Part shown: positions 38,804 to 50,755 of the stretch, one piece after another
How positions within the stretch are numbered: position 1 is the stretch's first letter
Layout: every line of letters starts with the position of its first letter
Assembly (NCBI RefSeq): GCF_022201045.2
Contig: NC_068558.1
Location: 3,534,001 to 3,598,000 of the forward strand
Direction: 5' to 3'
DNA length: 64,000 nucleotides
DNA from: Citrus sinensis
Lineage: Eukaryota; Streptophyta; Magnoliopsida; Sapindales; Rutaceae
Made by a program: the position numbers and the translations under genes
The notes under the pieces: generated by a model
Seen by the model: only the letters and a program-made list of their open reading frames with translations
The model's database searches: none
What the model was told of the DNA's origin: nothing

Positions 38804-40834
38804 TTATGGTTGAAGCGGAGCGTCCTCTCTAGGATCATCACCGCCACTAAAATCAGCGTCCACGGCTCCACGTGCCAAGTCACTCAATAGCTCCTTAGGC
38901 GTGGCAGCCACCTCTTGGCCAACCAAAACAGCCACCACCTCACTCATGGTCGGCCTCCTTGTAGGGTCAGGGTGGCAACAAGCCAACCCAAGCTTCAACA
39001 CCAACTCCATCTCTTCAGCCTCAAACTCTTGTCTAATCCTCGCATCAGCAGCCTCACAAATCTTCCCCTGACCGTACAGATTCCTCACCCAATCCATCAG
39101 CACGGCCTCCTCCTCCTCTTCGCCTTTACCCATGTCAAGCGGCCTCCTCCCGCACGCCACCTCCAAAATCACAACCCCAAAGCTGTACACGTCACTCGCT
39201 GACGTGGGAGAAGACACGGTCGCCAGCTCTGGCGCTAGGTACCCCAGCGTGCCCACTACTCTCGTCGTGTTAGGAACTTCCCCTTGCTGGTACAATTTCG
39301 CCAGCCCGAAATCCCCGAGCCTGCCTCTCATTTCGGAGTCCAGTAAAATGTTGCCGGATTTTATGTCTCTGTGAACCACAACTTGGTCCCAGCCATGGTG
39401 AAGGTAGTTCAGCCCTTCCGCCACGTCAGCTAATATCTGGCGGCGCTGTTTCCAGCCTAAGAGCTTCTTGGGCTTGCCGAAAATCCAGTTGTTGAGGCTG
39501 CCATTGGGCATGTAATCGTACACAAGCATTAATTCGTTGCCCTTTCTACACCACCCTCGCATTTGTACCAGGTTCTTGTGTTGGAGCCTGCCCATGCTGG
39601 AGATCTCTGCCATGAACTCTTTAAGGCCCTGTTTGGAATCGTGGTTCACGCATTTAACTGCCATCTCTGTACTATTATTATTATTATTATTAGCCAGTGT
39701 TCCCTTGTACACTCTGCCAAACCCACCAGAGCCTAAAAGTTCATCGTTTGAGAATCCCTTGGTTGCTTTGCTTAGTTCCTCGTATGAGAATCTATGAGGC
39801 CAGTACTCGAGCTCCCACTCTTCGATTTCATCCTCTTCTTGCGCTTTCAACTTGTTCTTTCGCCAATACCAGTAGTAACCTGTAGAAGCGCAAATTATAA
39901 GAAAACCCATTACACAACCAATTACAATCCCAGCTACCGCTCCCGCTGATAACGAAGAAGACGAAGATGGTGGCAAGAATGTTGGGAAATTTGTGGTGTT
40001 AATTTCTCTAGCAACCCCAGTGTCACTCAAACTCCATGCAAGAACTCTCCGAGCCTCAATCCAATTAGTTTTCGAAGCTGAAAATCCTACATACATTTCA
40101 TTAGAAACATAATTAGCTATTGCCGGATCTTTAAAATTAAGCGTAGGCCTTGGTGGCTTGGACACACCAATAGGTGCAATTGTAACATTGATCTCAAAAT
40201 TGTCACCATCAAAATCAATCCAGGCATGAATGTTCTGCCCATTCCTCATTCTGACCGGCACAAAGGACTCGTTACTCGAGGAACTATAGTACCCAGCTGG
40301 CACATGTTTGGCAGATTCAATATTATTCAGATCAACCCCTATGTGATTGTCATCTGGGTCGTTAAACTCGGGGTTTTGCCCCGTATCGAATTCAACAGCC
40401 AAGAGTGGAGCCACAGTAGCAACGGTGGCGTTTGAGAAAAGACCAAAGTACTGGCTTGCAAGCGCGCCGGGGGGAGATGTGAAGTTGGTGAGGACAAAAC
40501 AGAGGCCAAAGCCTGGACTTGAGGCGATCTCCGGCAAGATTGAGAAGACGAATGAAGTTGAAAAAGAGGTGAGAATTGAAGAGTTGGTGGCGGTACCCCG
40601 TTTCATTTTCAGTTTTGTTGGGTAGTAAGCGCGCCCGAAAGAAAACTGATTCGAGTCGTTGGTGAGCCGGATGACGGTAGAGTCGACCCAGCAGTCATTG
40701 ATGAGGATGAGGTCGGTTCCATTGGTTTTGCTGCCAAATGAATTGAAGAGAAAGTCGAGAGCCGAAGAAGGAGAGATGGAGAAGTTGATGGCGACGACGA
40801 TGATGAACAAGAACAAGCGGAGCATGTCTTTCAT
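38804..40834 (-). CDS. L-type lectin-domain receptor kinase, clade S type, intronless
   Basis: A plasma-membrane receptor kinase of 676 residues in one exon. A signal peptide (about 1-25) is followed by the legume-lectin domain (LDFLFNSFGSKTNGTDLILI to about 275), with VAVEFDTGQNPEFNDPDDNHIGVDLN-like sequence holding the metal-binding Asp and Asn positions. One transmembrane helix (about 297-319) and an acidic juxtamembrane stretch come next. The kinase domain has GSGGFGRVYKG (368-378), Lys394 in MAVKC, VVHRDIKSGNILLD (HRD 488-490), DFGLAK (508-510) and GTLGYLAPEL, all intact, so the kinase should be active. The closest family is LecRK-S.1/S.4. The ligand is unknown. Start: MKDML at 40834; Met4 could also serve. 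There are several N-glycosylation-type Asn-x-Ser/Thr sites in the lectin part. Confidence 0.94.
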   Translation of the reverse strand: MKDMLRLFLFIIVVAINFSISPSSALDFLFNSFGSKTNGTDLILINDCWVDSTVIRLTNDSNQFSFGRAYYPTKLKMKRGTATNSSILTSFSTSFVFSILPEIASSPGFGLCFVLTNFTSPPGALASQYFGLFSNATVATVAPLLAVEFDTGQNPEFNDPDDNHIGVDLNNIESAKHVPAGYYSSSSNESFVPVRMRNGQNIHAWIDFDGDNFEINVTIAPIGVSKPPRPTLNFKDPAIANYVSNEMYVGFSASKTNWIEARRVLAWSLSDTGVAREINTTNFPTFLPPSSSSSLSAGAVAGIVIGCVMGFLIICASTGYYWYWRKNKLKAQEEDEIEEWELEYWPHRFSYEELSKATKGFSNDELLGSGGFGRVYKGTLANNNNNNSTEMAVKCVNHDSKQGLKEFMAEISSMGRLQHKNLVQMRGWCRKGNELMLVYDYMPNGSLNNWIFGKPKKLLGWKQRRQILADVAEGLNYLHHGWDQVVVHRDIKSGNILLDSEMRGRLGDFGLAKLYQQGEVPNTTRVVGTLGYLAPELATVSSPTSASDVYSFGVVILEVACGRRPLDMGKGEEEEEAVLMDWVRNLYGQGKICEAADARIRQEFEAEEMELVLKLGLACCHPDPTRRPTMSEVVAVLVGQEVAATPKELLSDLARGAVDADFSGGDDPREDAPLQP

Positions 40835-41553
40835 CTCTAAGGATACTGGGTGGCGGAAGAGGAGCCGCCGGCAGTGTGGTGCCGTTGTAGGGTAGAGGTT
40901 CGTTCAATGGATGTGGTTGTGAACTTAAAGTTATAATTTGGTCAAGGCAATTAGGTGCGTTAAATGAATGATAGACAATTCAATGTTGGGACAGCTTGCT
41001 TATTCAGGAGGCTGTTCGTACTACAGACCAGCGGTCCAATTCCACTATAGCTTTATTATTAATTTTTAAAAGTTGGTTTAGATTATTATTATTTTGGTGA
41101 TTGATCTAAACAATAAGAATCTGGTGATAATTGTGATTGTATCGTTGATAATTTTCAATTTGTTTGCAATACTTCTAAAAAAATTAAGATGGGTTTTATA
41201 CTTTTTTTATATCGACAGGATTAAAAAAATTAATAATATTTTATCACTTAATTAAATAGTGCTCACACACGCTATTTTTCACATTTTCTTTTGGATTTTT
41301 TTTTCCGTCGAAAAGATTGACAATTTAGAGATATTGAGTGAGGAATTATCATTTATTTAATAACTGTCTTCTGTGGTTGAGTCAACTTCATAAATTTCCC
41401 ACTGCGTTGTTGATTATTTAAGATCCGGCTTCTGTCAACATCTGCTGCATCGTCGACATTCAACGCAACGGTGTGCGAATTCCGTATTTAATGAGAGATT
41501 TCATTTTAAGATCCATATAGTTAAATAACCAATTGATGACTGAACATCAGAAC
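40835..41553. other. Region between the receptor kinase and tRNA-Ala
   Basis: The left part should be the kinase promoter. No further gene is seen. Confidence 0.4.
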
Positions 41554-41626
41554 GGGGATGTAGCTCAAATGGTAGAGCGCTCGCTTTGCATGCGAGAGGC
41601 ACGGGGTTCGATCCCCCGCATCTCCA
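41554..41626 (+). tRNA. trnA-UGC: tRNA-Ala (UGC)
   Basis: A complete 73-nt cloverleaf: acceptor GGGGATG/CATCTCC with discriminator A73, D stem GCTC/GAGC, anticodon stem CTCGC/GCGAG with loop TTTGCAT (anticodon TGC), and T arm CGGGG-TTCGATC-CCCCG. The acceptor carries the G3:U70 pair, the alanine identity element. There is no intron. A run of five T at about 41639-41643 can end RNA polymerase III transcription. It is a nuclear-type cytosolic tRNA. Confidence 0.97.
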
Positions 41627-41637
41627 GCAATTTCTAA

Positions 41638-41643
41638 GTTTTT
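41638..41643 (+). terminator. Pol III T-run terminator of tRNA-Ala
   Basis: The first run of T on the plus strand after the tRNA, about 13 bases past its 3' end, the usual spacing for RNA polymerase III termination. Confidence 0.6.
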
Positions 41644-44600
41644 ACAAACTTTTGTCGCTGGATAGATGGGCAGGTGTTGGTTACTAGATCTATCCATGTG
41701 AGGCCCCAGCCTACCTTTTTTCTATTGGACCTCACAATTTCACCCGATTCTGAAAACTAACAAAAGAATGATGAATTGAGCTTCTAACATCCATCCAAAG
41801 TCCTTATGTATCAAAATAAATGTATATTTTAAATTGCATAAAAAATTTATATCTTCATAATTCTAAATTTTTATGATTTTCTCAAAAAAAAAAAAACAGT
41901 TTCGATTAAAAGAATTATGAAATGGGATGTGGATAAAATGTTTGTTAAAAGAATACTTTATCAAAACGTATTGAAAATAAAATCACCTTGAGTCCTTGTT
42001 GCGAAAATGAACCAAAAATTACTTTCATGGTTAAATACTGAATTAAATCGTGTAAAATTGCTTGTCACACAATAATTGTTAGATATGCCTATTGGGCTCA
42101 TAGCACACTTGTATTGTGCACCCAGATCAATTTTCTCCTCTAAATAGTTGGAGTAGATTTCCCTCCTGCTGATTTGTCAATTAATGAAAGCAGAATTATG
42201 GGCAGTCCTTCAGTAATATTAAAATCTAATTAAAAAATATTTGTGGAATTTTAATATACTATAAAAAAGAAAAGAATGATTAGACATGACATTTTGATTG
42301 ATAGTTGTTAGAATAGAATATACAAATAATTATAAAGCTCGGTGGATATGTCATTCAACCCAGTTGGTAATGAGAGAGAATTAGATCGTCGGTGAGCTAT
42401 AATTAAAAAAATGATAATTAAATTCTTAATCGTTCATTGAAATAAATTTACATTGTGACACATGGTTATTAACACATAAAGCACAAGTAAAATCAACACT
42501 AAATCTATCTTCTTTTAAATTACACCTACAAAATCATTTGTAATTCACCAAATAGTTAGATAGATTTCAAAAGCTTCCGGGGGATAAATTAGTCACCATC
42601 CATTTGATAAAATATCACTTTTAATTAAATTGATACATCGTAGATTGCATTGCACGAGTACTGTGTCGAACGCGGCTGACAGCGTGAAGTGTCTACAAAC
42701 TTTTGCCTTCGCGGAAGGGTTTCCGCTTTCCAGTTAGTCTCTCAATCAACAGTATGGAAACAACAAAAAGCATTCAAAAATGAAGAACGACATTCTTATC
42801 CATTTGCCATACAGCCTTGCTCTCTCGTTCACATATCCATGTAGTATAAAGTTCAAACCAAGAGTCTTTCAGGATAGTATGTTTGTTACTTTCACAGGCA
42901 GCACTGCCATGTGATCTTCATTCGTCCATTATTATAATTATTATTAGGGTTCGATTATGTTCGAATTGTGAAGCATGAATCTTAATCATACACATAAAAT
43001 AATAAATAATAAATTATAATAAGATTTTTTATTTTTTATTATTTTATATATATAATTAAAATTCATACTCTACCGTAAGTGAACTCTAACATAACCATTA
43101 CTTTATTATTATTATTATTTGTTGTAGTAGATATCGCCTCCCCCTTTCGCCATATAAATCTAATATGCCTTTGCCGCTCTGCCTAAGCCTGCTTGCATGT
43201 GCCGATTTCGTCGATCAATTGTGCCCACAAATGAAGCCAACGGATGACGCACACTCCGCATCTCTAGGTAACTGTTCATAGGAGAATCTAAACTGCTGAT
43301 GCCACAATCTCGCTCCACGTGTCGCGCAGTTACCGCGTCTGCCTCCACTTGGCGACCCATCAATCCAAAACATTTTATCTCTAACGCCTTGAAAAAAAAA
43401 ACCGCTGCATCGTCTGCCACGTATCCTGGTGGTTCTGTTTTTGCTGGACAGACAATGCCATTTCAGGCTTTCGACATTTGGTAAAGAATAAACACAAAAA
43501 TTAATACAGTGAGATGAGTTTGAGGCTGTTATGTTTAGCACTAATTCAATCGGTCCCCCAAATTCAAGAATAGTTTGGCCCTCATTGCTCTCTGATCTCA
43601 AGCAAATGAACCGCCTCATAATGTCTGAGTAATGTACTCTGCCATAAGAAAACAAATCTTTGAGAAAAAAAAAAAAAAGGATAATTATTATTATGCACCA
43701 AATAAATTTTATTGACATTATTATGGCTCATCGAGGCACCCTGAACTACGGAGGAGACATATCAACAACTCTGGTAAAAGAATAATGATTTGGTGAATGA
43801 GGATGATCAACTTTAAATTTTTTAGTTGATTTACTCATGCACGCAAAAATATAAAATATTGAAATAATGCTTTTTTGTGAAATGTTGCAGAAGAAATTAA
43901 ACAAAGTGCCGTGCTGTCAAATTTGTTCATTTTGCGTGGACGTCTAACCCCATCCAGGATTAATTAAGAATTTTTGATAAAATGGGTCACGAATCATTAT
44001 CACTTCGGCTCTAAAAATCCCAAATCTTAATCAGGATAGCAAAAGTGATCCCATTGTTGATGGTGAAAGCCTGCTTATAGCCAAATGGAGTCACTGTTCT
44101 GCTAAGTCAGATATTCATTTGCTTAACCGTTACGGGATCAACCTCTAAAATTTGAACCAATGGCCTAGTGCCGACTTATCAAATCGGTAACTTCTCAATG
44201 AGTGTTCTAATTCGAGACGGCATTTTAAAGACTAATGTCACTTGCCTTCCTAATTAATGTAAATTTACGAATCTGGAAAAATCTTGATAAATGGGGATTC
44301 TTTCGTTATTTACCCTTCTTTTCCTTTTCATCCATGAACCGTGATTAGATGCGGCGTCACATTTCATTGAAAGAGCCCAATTAGATTTGATGGCGAATAT
44401 AATTTAGTTCACAAACGTTAGTACTAGATTGGGATAATTTCAGTTCAATGGCATCTACTACCATAAAGAGGAACATCGAATTGTGACATGGTTCGATAAT
44501 AATATAAATTCTATCGCGCATAAATACAGAACGTTGGCATATAGAACCAGGAATTTGTACCACGTTGAAATAACATGGTCAATTTACATTCCAAAGTCTT

Positions 44601-45096
44601 TTTAATATTCTTCTCTGTTCTGACGTTAGAGGCCAAAAAATAAGTATACTTGAAAAATAACAGATTCCATTTGAAGATTACAAATGGGATGACGCACAAA
44701 AAATGTACTCAAATCTGGATATTTTCACAGTTTTTGCACTAATTTTCAGTCTTGTTAATTTTTGTTATAGGAGTTAAATATTAACCAAAGTTTTCACTGT
44801 TAATTTCATGCGTGCACAGATCATACATGCTCCAGAATTTTAAGTCTTTTTTTTTTTAAAAAAAAAAAGATTGTGTACAGCACAAGCATACGTATAAGCA
44901 TAAAAGAAATTTACAATTAAAATCAACATACAAGTCTAGAATTAAATCACAATGTAAAAAGAAATAATAATAATAGCTAAATAAAGTCTCCAGATTGTAT
45001 GGAATATTTTTAACCTCGCACCACTAGGTTTCATATTTATTTACGTCAATTAGTTTACCACAAAAGTGAACCTTCACATGTATTTTTCCTTTTTGT
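41644..45096. other. Intergenic, no gene seen
   Basis: About 3.5 kb of AT-rich DNA. A GC-richer patch at about 43140-43460 contains an 86-codon minus-strand frame (43160-43420) that I could not assign to a family. No RNA gene or clear transposon end was found. Confidence 0.4.
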
Positions 45097-45303
45097 CCAT
45101 ATAAATACAGCGCTGCTATATGCCCCGAACTTAACCCCGAATTTGCCAAAACGCTGCGTTTTAAAACGATCACTTTTCATTTTTAATTGCAATTGTGCAG
45201 CACGTGTGTGTGAGTTTTAAAACGGTCACTTAAACCGTGAGCATTTGAATGTCAATTCCAGCAGCAGCAAGACTTCTTGTTGTATTCCAGCCAATAAGCA
45301 CTT

Positions 45304-45320
45304 TCACACACACACACACA
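45304..45320. repeat. (CA)n microsatellite
   Basis: A short CA run followed by an A-rich stretch, inside the GC-rich TIR element. Confidence 0.9.
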
Positions 45321-45342
45321 AACACAAAAAAAAAAATAAAAA

Positions 45343-45475
45343 ATTGCAGCAACAATTCGAGCACCAACTCTAGCACCAGTAACACTTCCAGCAAAAAAAA
45401 TCCCAGCAGTAACAACTCCAGCATCAATTCCAGCACCAGTAATATTTCCAGCAAAAAAAATTCTAGCAGCAACAA
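45343..45475. repeat. 60-bp tandem repeat, about 2.3 copies
   Basis: Units beginning GCACCAACTCTAGCACCAGT (45361) and GCATCAATTCCAGCACCAGT (45421) are exactly 60 bp apart and share TTCCAGCAAAAAAAAT. On the minus strand the period is a 20-residue repeat around IFFAG-TGA, and on the plus strand it is Ser/Asn-rich. No known repeat protein is implied. Confidence 0.85.
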
Positions 45476-46065
45476 CCTGGCCAAGGGGAGTCGTGTGGCG
45501 CTTTGTGAGTGGATGAGGAGGGAGAGAAGTTGACCAGGTTTGACCCACAAACCCGACCTGACCCGTAAACGTGACCCGATTGGATTTCACGATCCCGGCC
45601 ACTCTACTGGCCGATCAAGGTATTGATCTGAAGCTTGGAAGCCGGCTATCGTTTCCCTGCCATCCTCGCCGCCGAAAACCAACAGGAACGCCGACGATTT
45701 AGCTCGAAAGAACCGCGGCTCCAACCACCTCCGTCGCAGTCGATTTCGTCGGAGTTTGGACCCACCACCGCGTGAGTTCTACTCCCTCGATCGCGTGATG
45801 GCAGTGGTCCATCGTCTGTGGGCTCGTCCGTCGTCTGTGCCAGCTGTTTGCGTGACCGTTGGGTGATTGCTATTTGTGGGCGTGATTGCTATTTGTGTTG
45901 GAGTTTGTGGTTTGTCAAAAGGAAAGTAAGAGAGTGCGTGTGGTTTCTGATGCAGATTAAATTAAAAACGGTGCGTTTTCAACTTAATAAAAACAACATC
46001 ATTTTTCTAATTTGGGGCGCGATTCGGGATTAAATTCGGGAGAAATAGCTTTTTCCATATAAATA

Positions 46066-47890
46066 TTCACGTCATAACACTTTTAAAAAAAATCAACATT
46101 TGTCTTTTATTCAGGCACATGAATCAAAATAACTATAACAATTAAAAAAAATGAATTCTTTTTTTTAAAGAGAATACCTTAAAAACATAAAAACAAAACC
46201 AGCTTTTCCTTTCCCCAGTTCAACATAAATCTCTATACTGAATAAAACATAAAATGAATTATTCATTAAAAAAAGAAGAAGGGAATACCCATTACACTAT
46301 TAGCATCTAGATTATTTATAGGTTATTGTATTATTTCTCCTAAATATGTTATCACAAATTTTTTTCTAAAAATACCCATTCACCCCACCATTAACAAACA
46401 ACAATAAACAAAGATAAAATTTTTACTTGTACTAAATGTGTGTTTTTAACCATTCACTAACCTTGATTGGCAATGCAGTCATCTCCACATGCTTTAGCTA
46501 ACGCATATAAAGTTGAAAAAAAAGATGAAAAGCCTACTCTTTGGATAAATTTATTTAAAAAAAAAAACTTTTATTTTCATCTAGACTTATATTTTTCTGT
46601 GTTAAAGCTTAATCTTTTACATCACATATTAGAATAGAACTTAAAATTCATAAAATAGTAATTAAATGACCTTTTTATCCTTGTTTTCTATTTCTGTTAT
46701 AATGATAGGGTGGTAATTGGTCATTATAGTATGAGAGTAAGTGTTTTATAGTAATTTTAATAGGGAGGAAATTGATAATCCCCCTAAAAAGAAAGGGGTG
46801 AAGGTTCGACCAACTGAATAGTTGGAATTTAGTCACAATCATACTCTAATTTTTAACATAGCAAATGCCATAATAGTCATCTCTAATATGATAACTAATT
46901 GGTTTGATTATTAGCCTGAAGACTTGAAGTTAATAAGATTGGATCTTTTACAACTATATTCTCATTTTTTTTGTTGAAAATATTGTATTCTCATTTAATC
47001 TCACTACAAAACAAATACAGTAATAACAAGATACGATTGATATTGAAATGAATGAAATCTAGTACTCTTTTCTTCTATTTAGATTATGGATAAAATTTGA
47101 TTATGAAATAGAAAATAATGAAGTTAGTAAAATTGTAACTTTTCACTTGTATTCTAAATGAATTCCGGTATGATGAGATAAATACAATAGTTAGGGAGGA
47201 TCACTGAGAAAGAAATTAATAAAATATAATTCTCTTTTATACTATTTAGAATGTGTATAAATCTTTAATATGAATAGAAATTAAATGAAGTTAATGAGAT
47301 TAGATCTATTACCATTGCTCATTCATTGAATCTCATAATAAAATACATACAATGGTTAAGAAATATCGTTTAGATTGAAATAAATGAAATTTATATCTCT
47401 TTTCTTTTATTTAGAATTTAAACAATACCAAACAAGCTCTATGTTAATTTCAACACCATCTAATAGTGTATTATTAAGAGGTACATGTGCCTATTGAACA
47501 ATTCTTGCCATTTAAGTAATAAGTTGTCAAACAACAAGGGAGTAGTTAAGTGTTAGTTATTAAGGAAACTAGAAAAGTAACAAATCAAGCATGGTGTTGC
47601 CTAGAAGGAGAGAAGGGCCAAAACAACAATTATATTTGTTAAAAAAAAATTATATATTTTATATTCTATTTCTTTAAAATTTTCTTTTTTTTTTCCCTTG
47701 TGAAAGGGAATGCATTCAGTAAGAAAAGAACTCAATTTAGAAACCAAATGTATTTGTTCATAAATAGCAGAAAAGGGTAAAAATAAAAATAAACAAAAAA
47801 ACCAGAAAAATACGAGAAAAATAAATTCAGTTTAGTTGGCTTTTAAAACTGTATTCATTAAAAGAGTTTTGCTCTATTAGACAAACAATG
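46066..47890. other. Intergenic, no gene seen
   Basis: AT-rich sequence with A- and T-runs and weakly similar short blocks (for example GAAATTTATATCTC/GAAATCTAGTACTC near 47055 and 47388) that hint at an old diverged duplication. No coding frame is recognisable. Confidence 0.35.
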
Positions 47891-47951
47891 ATAAAGGAAG
47901 GGGGGGGGGGGGCGGGCTTGTGGGGACCACCTCAAATGAACACGAAGTCCC

Positions 47952-48139
47952 CACGTGATTGGGCGGCGTATGGACTTTCTCGGGCTTCAAGCCAAACAAA
48001 TGAAAGGAATATCCGAATTTTGAACGGAAACGGAATTGCTTTGGTTTCCTATTTCCAACAGTGAATAACCACCCCCCTTCCCCATAGCGTGTGGGTCCCG
48101 CACGTACGTCAGCCGCCCTGCCTTTCCCCGCTATAAATA
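47952..48139 (+). promoter_or_regulatory. Promoter of the PB1-domain gene (G-box, TATA)
   Basis: CACGTG (47952-47957) is a G-box core directly followed by ATTGG, an inverted CCAAT. A TATA box, TATAAATA, lies at 48132-48139, about 115 bp before the start codon. The spacing fits transcription starting near 48165 within a CT-rich leader. A 13-base G-run lies just upstream at about 47900-47912. Confidence 0.55.
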
Positions 48140-48253
48140 CTCCGCAAACATACTTCCCGAAGGTTTCAAGCCTCAACAAGACAACTCTCCCTCCGCTCCC
48201 TCTTTCTTACTCCTCTCCTACTTCTCTCCATCAAATCGAATTACAAAAGAAAC

Positions 48254-48954
48254 ATGGTGGTGAGAGTCATTGAATCAAAGAACAGAGCAGAAACTTTAAA
48301 GTTTTTGTGCAGTTACGGCGGCAAGATTCTTCCTCGTTCAATGGACGGCCAGCTTCGTTACGTAGGCGGCCTCACCAGAGTCCTCTCCGTTGAGCGTTCT
48401 ATATCCTTTGCAGGTTAGTTGAGATTATTCACGTTTTATTCTTTATCAGCATTATTTAATTATTTTCAGTTTTTTAGATTTTTATTTTTTTACGTTTTTC
48501 TCTTTCTAAACTTTGTTTAATTGTTTCAGAGCTGATGGTGAAACTAGGAGAGTTCTGTGGATATTCCGTGACGTTGAGGTGTCAGTTACCAAACGGAGAT
48601 TTGGAAACCCTAATCTCGATCAAGTCCGACGACGATTTAGCTAATCTCATTGAAGAATACGATCGCGCGGCGCCTTCTTCGAAGATCAGAGCAATTTTAT
48701 CGCCTCCAGCATCACTGAAGAAAGTATCGCCTCCTGCGAGCGTGGATCTTCCTGCAACCAAGCAGCCGGTCGCGGCCGTTAATCATCGCTCCGCTTCTCG
48801 CCCTTTTTCTCCGCCGTCGATTGGATATCGTTGTCAGCCTTCTTCGCCACCGTACGGTTGTCCTGTATCCGGCAAAGTCTGCTACTATCCCTGCCACCTT
48901 CAAGGAACCCCTAGGTCCTTGTATTATGGTCCTCACAATAACTACTGGCATTGA
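48254..48954 (+). CDS. PB1 (octicosapeptide/Phox/Bem1p) domain protein, 2 exons
   Basis: Exons 48254-48413 and 48530-48954 join in frame to give 194 residues. The PB1 domain covers about residues 12-105: FLCSYGGKILPRSMDGQLRY with the conserved basic-patch Lys, GGLTRVLSVERSISFAELMVKL, then LPNGDLETLISIKSDDDLANLIEEYDRA, the acidic OPCA-type part. Both faces of a type I/II PB1 domain therefore appear present, allowing head-to-tail pairing. The remainder is Ser/Pro-rich with a Cys/Tyr-containing tail ending NNYWH. No kinase or DNA-binding domain follows, so this belongs to the short plant PB1 proteins of unknown partner. The 116-bp intron sits after FA in SISFAEL. Confidence 0.9.
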
Positions 48955-50755
48955 GACTTAAAGCCCTAAATTTTACAGAGCGCTTATAGTCGTAATGATG
49001 AACAAGGCAATACAGTAGATAATTTTTTTAAAAAAATCATTAATATGGAAATACAAAAAAAAAAAAAAAAAATTCATGAAATACCGATTAGTTTTGAGAC
49101 GGCTTTTGGACTCTCTTGTTTTGTAATCGAAACGTTAGGATTGTAAATTTCAGAAGAAACTTTTAAATCGATACCGGTGTATGCAATTGTCCCAAAATCT
49201 GTGCGATTCGTTTGGTGGTTAACGTCTGTGTGTTTGGCACAGATGTCGACGTTAGGGTCCGTTGACGATATCTGGTGATTATATACTGTGCCAAGCTGCC
49301 GTTAATACGCCGTTACAGGGTATAATAAGATTGCAAACCTAGTAAGCATTGATTTAATGGTCTTGCTGCGTCAAACGGAAATTACGGCTTAATTGACACG
49401 TACAGGATTCGGTTGGGTAAGTTGTTTACACGTATGATAACTCTTGAAAAGTGTAGGTCTCTCATTGGCTGGTCAGAAAGTCTTTAGTTGATTTATGTTT
49501 TGATTGATTTGGTCTTTTTCTTTTCCCATTTGCAGATACGACAATGGAGAGTTTTTGGTGGGGGCGGTGGACTCAAGTCTCATTAAGAAATTGCGAGGGA
49601 GTACTATAACACATACTTTGAATTTGAAGTTTCTTGATGGGAGCGGAACTCAAATCTCCAAGAAAAAAATTGAATAAACAAAAGCCGTAATCCATACGAA
49701 ACATGATTAGAAATCAGGAAAGTATAAAAGAATATTATACGAACAAATGAAATTAAAAAAAAAAAAAATGAAAACGCCTAGCATTGCCACTTGCTTAAGT
49801 TAAGGCAACGTGGCCGCTTGGCATTGTTGACAGCAATTTGGGATCTGAAGAAAGAATATAGGCTTCTCCTCAGCAAACAGGAATCAGAAAAAAAAAAGAT
49901 TAATACTTGCGAAATGGCAACACTGTGGTGCCCTACTGCCCCCTTAGGCAACTTGGAAGCCTTTAACTTGAGAATGTTTTAACTAACAAACAAAGGATGA
50001 AAAGCAGTATATTGACTTTAAATAGCACACGAGCTACGTGTTAGGGGAATTTTCACTAGATTCTTTTCATTACCCTGAAATTTGCAAGATTAGCATTTAG
50101 TCATGACCTGATGATTAAGTCTTCGTATCCAATTTTGATGGAAGATTGAAACTATCAAATCACTTGGTAGAAAATTCCATATTCGAAGGCCAAGGGGAGA
50201 ATTTGGACATCAACAAATCCTTCATACCTTCGCGTATTAGAGATTAAGGATATGCGCCAGAATAAAAATTTCTAGCTCCCTTTCCAAGTAACGTCATTTG
50301 AGAAGAGAAAAAAATCCAATGAATTTCCTTTGGTTGTTCCGAGGAAAATTGGCTACAATGGTGACCACTGACAACGCTAGGATTCTTTACTCCAAAACTT
50401 GGAAAAGCTTGGGTCAAAATGACCTGAAAGGCTCAATAGTGTCAACCCCTCTTCTCTGTTCGGTTGAGCGTTGACAAGCAGAGACATCATTTTATAATTC
50501 CTTTTTTTACCATAATTCTGATATATGAAATTATGACTACATCCTCTCTTATCATTTCTCCAATGCTAGTCATTTCAAAGACAATATCCATAAAGAAGAC
50601 ACCAACTGAAGCATGTAACAAGGTATGCAAGGCAAAGTTTCATGGGAATATTCTACATCAACCTTATATGGCATAGGCAGCCAACCTGGTGCACAGTGTA
50701 ACCATGGTGTTCTAAAATGAACGCCAAGCAGAAGAACAGAGTCATGAAAGCATCT
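48955..50755. other. Intergenic, no gene seen
   Basis: Contains the 3' UTR of the PB1 gene at the left and the 3' UTR of the APC15-like gene at the right. A-runs occur near 49054-49071 and 49755-49767. Short frames show no family match. Confidence 0.4.

Larger units (their letters stand above)
45108..46054. mobile_element. GC-rich TIR element with 11-bp flanking repeat, possibly Mutator-like
   Basis: Near the left end is GCTATATGCCCCGAACTTAA and near the right its approximate inverse TTAAATTCGGGAGAAATAGC; the CCCCGAATTTG and ATTCGGGAT blocks continue the pairing. The direct repeat CCATATAAATA lies outside at 45097-45107 and 46055-46065. The core holds a (CA)n run, a 60-bp tandem repeat and a GC-rich segment (about 45600-45960) that looks like captured gene or UTR sequence, but I could not name its source. 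There is no transposase. Confidence 0.55.

Noticed and set aside
38915-39885. Several plus-strand frames
   Set aside because: Antisense shadows of the lectin receptor kinase exon.
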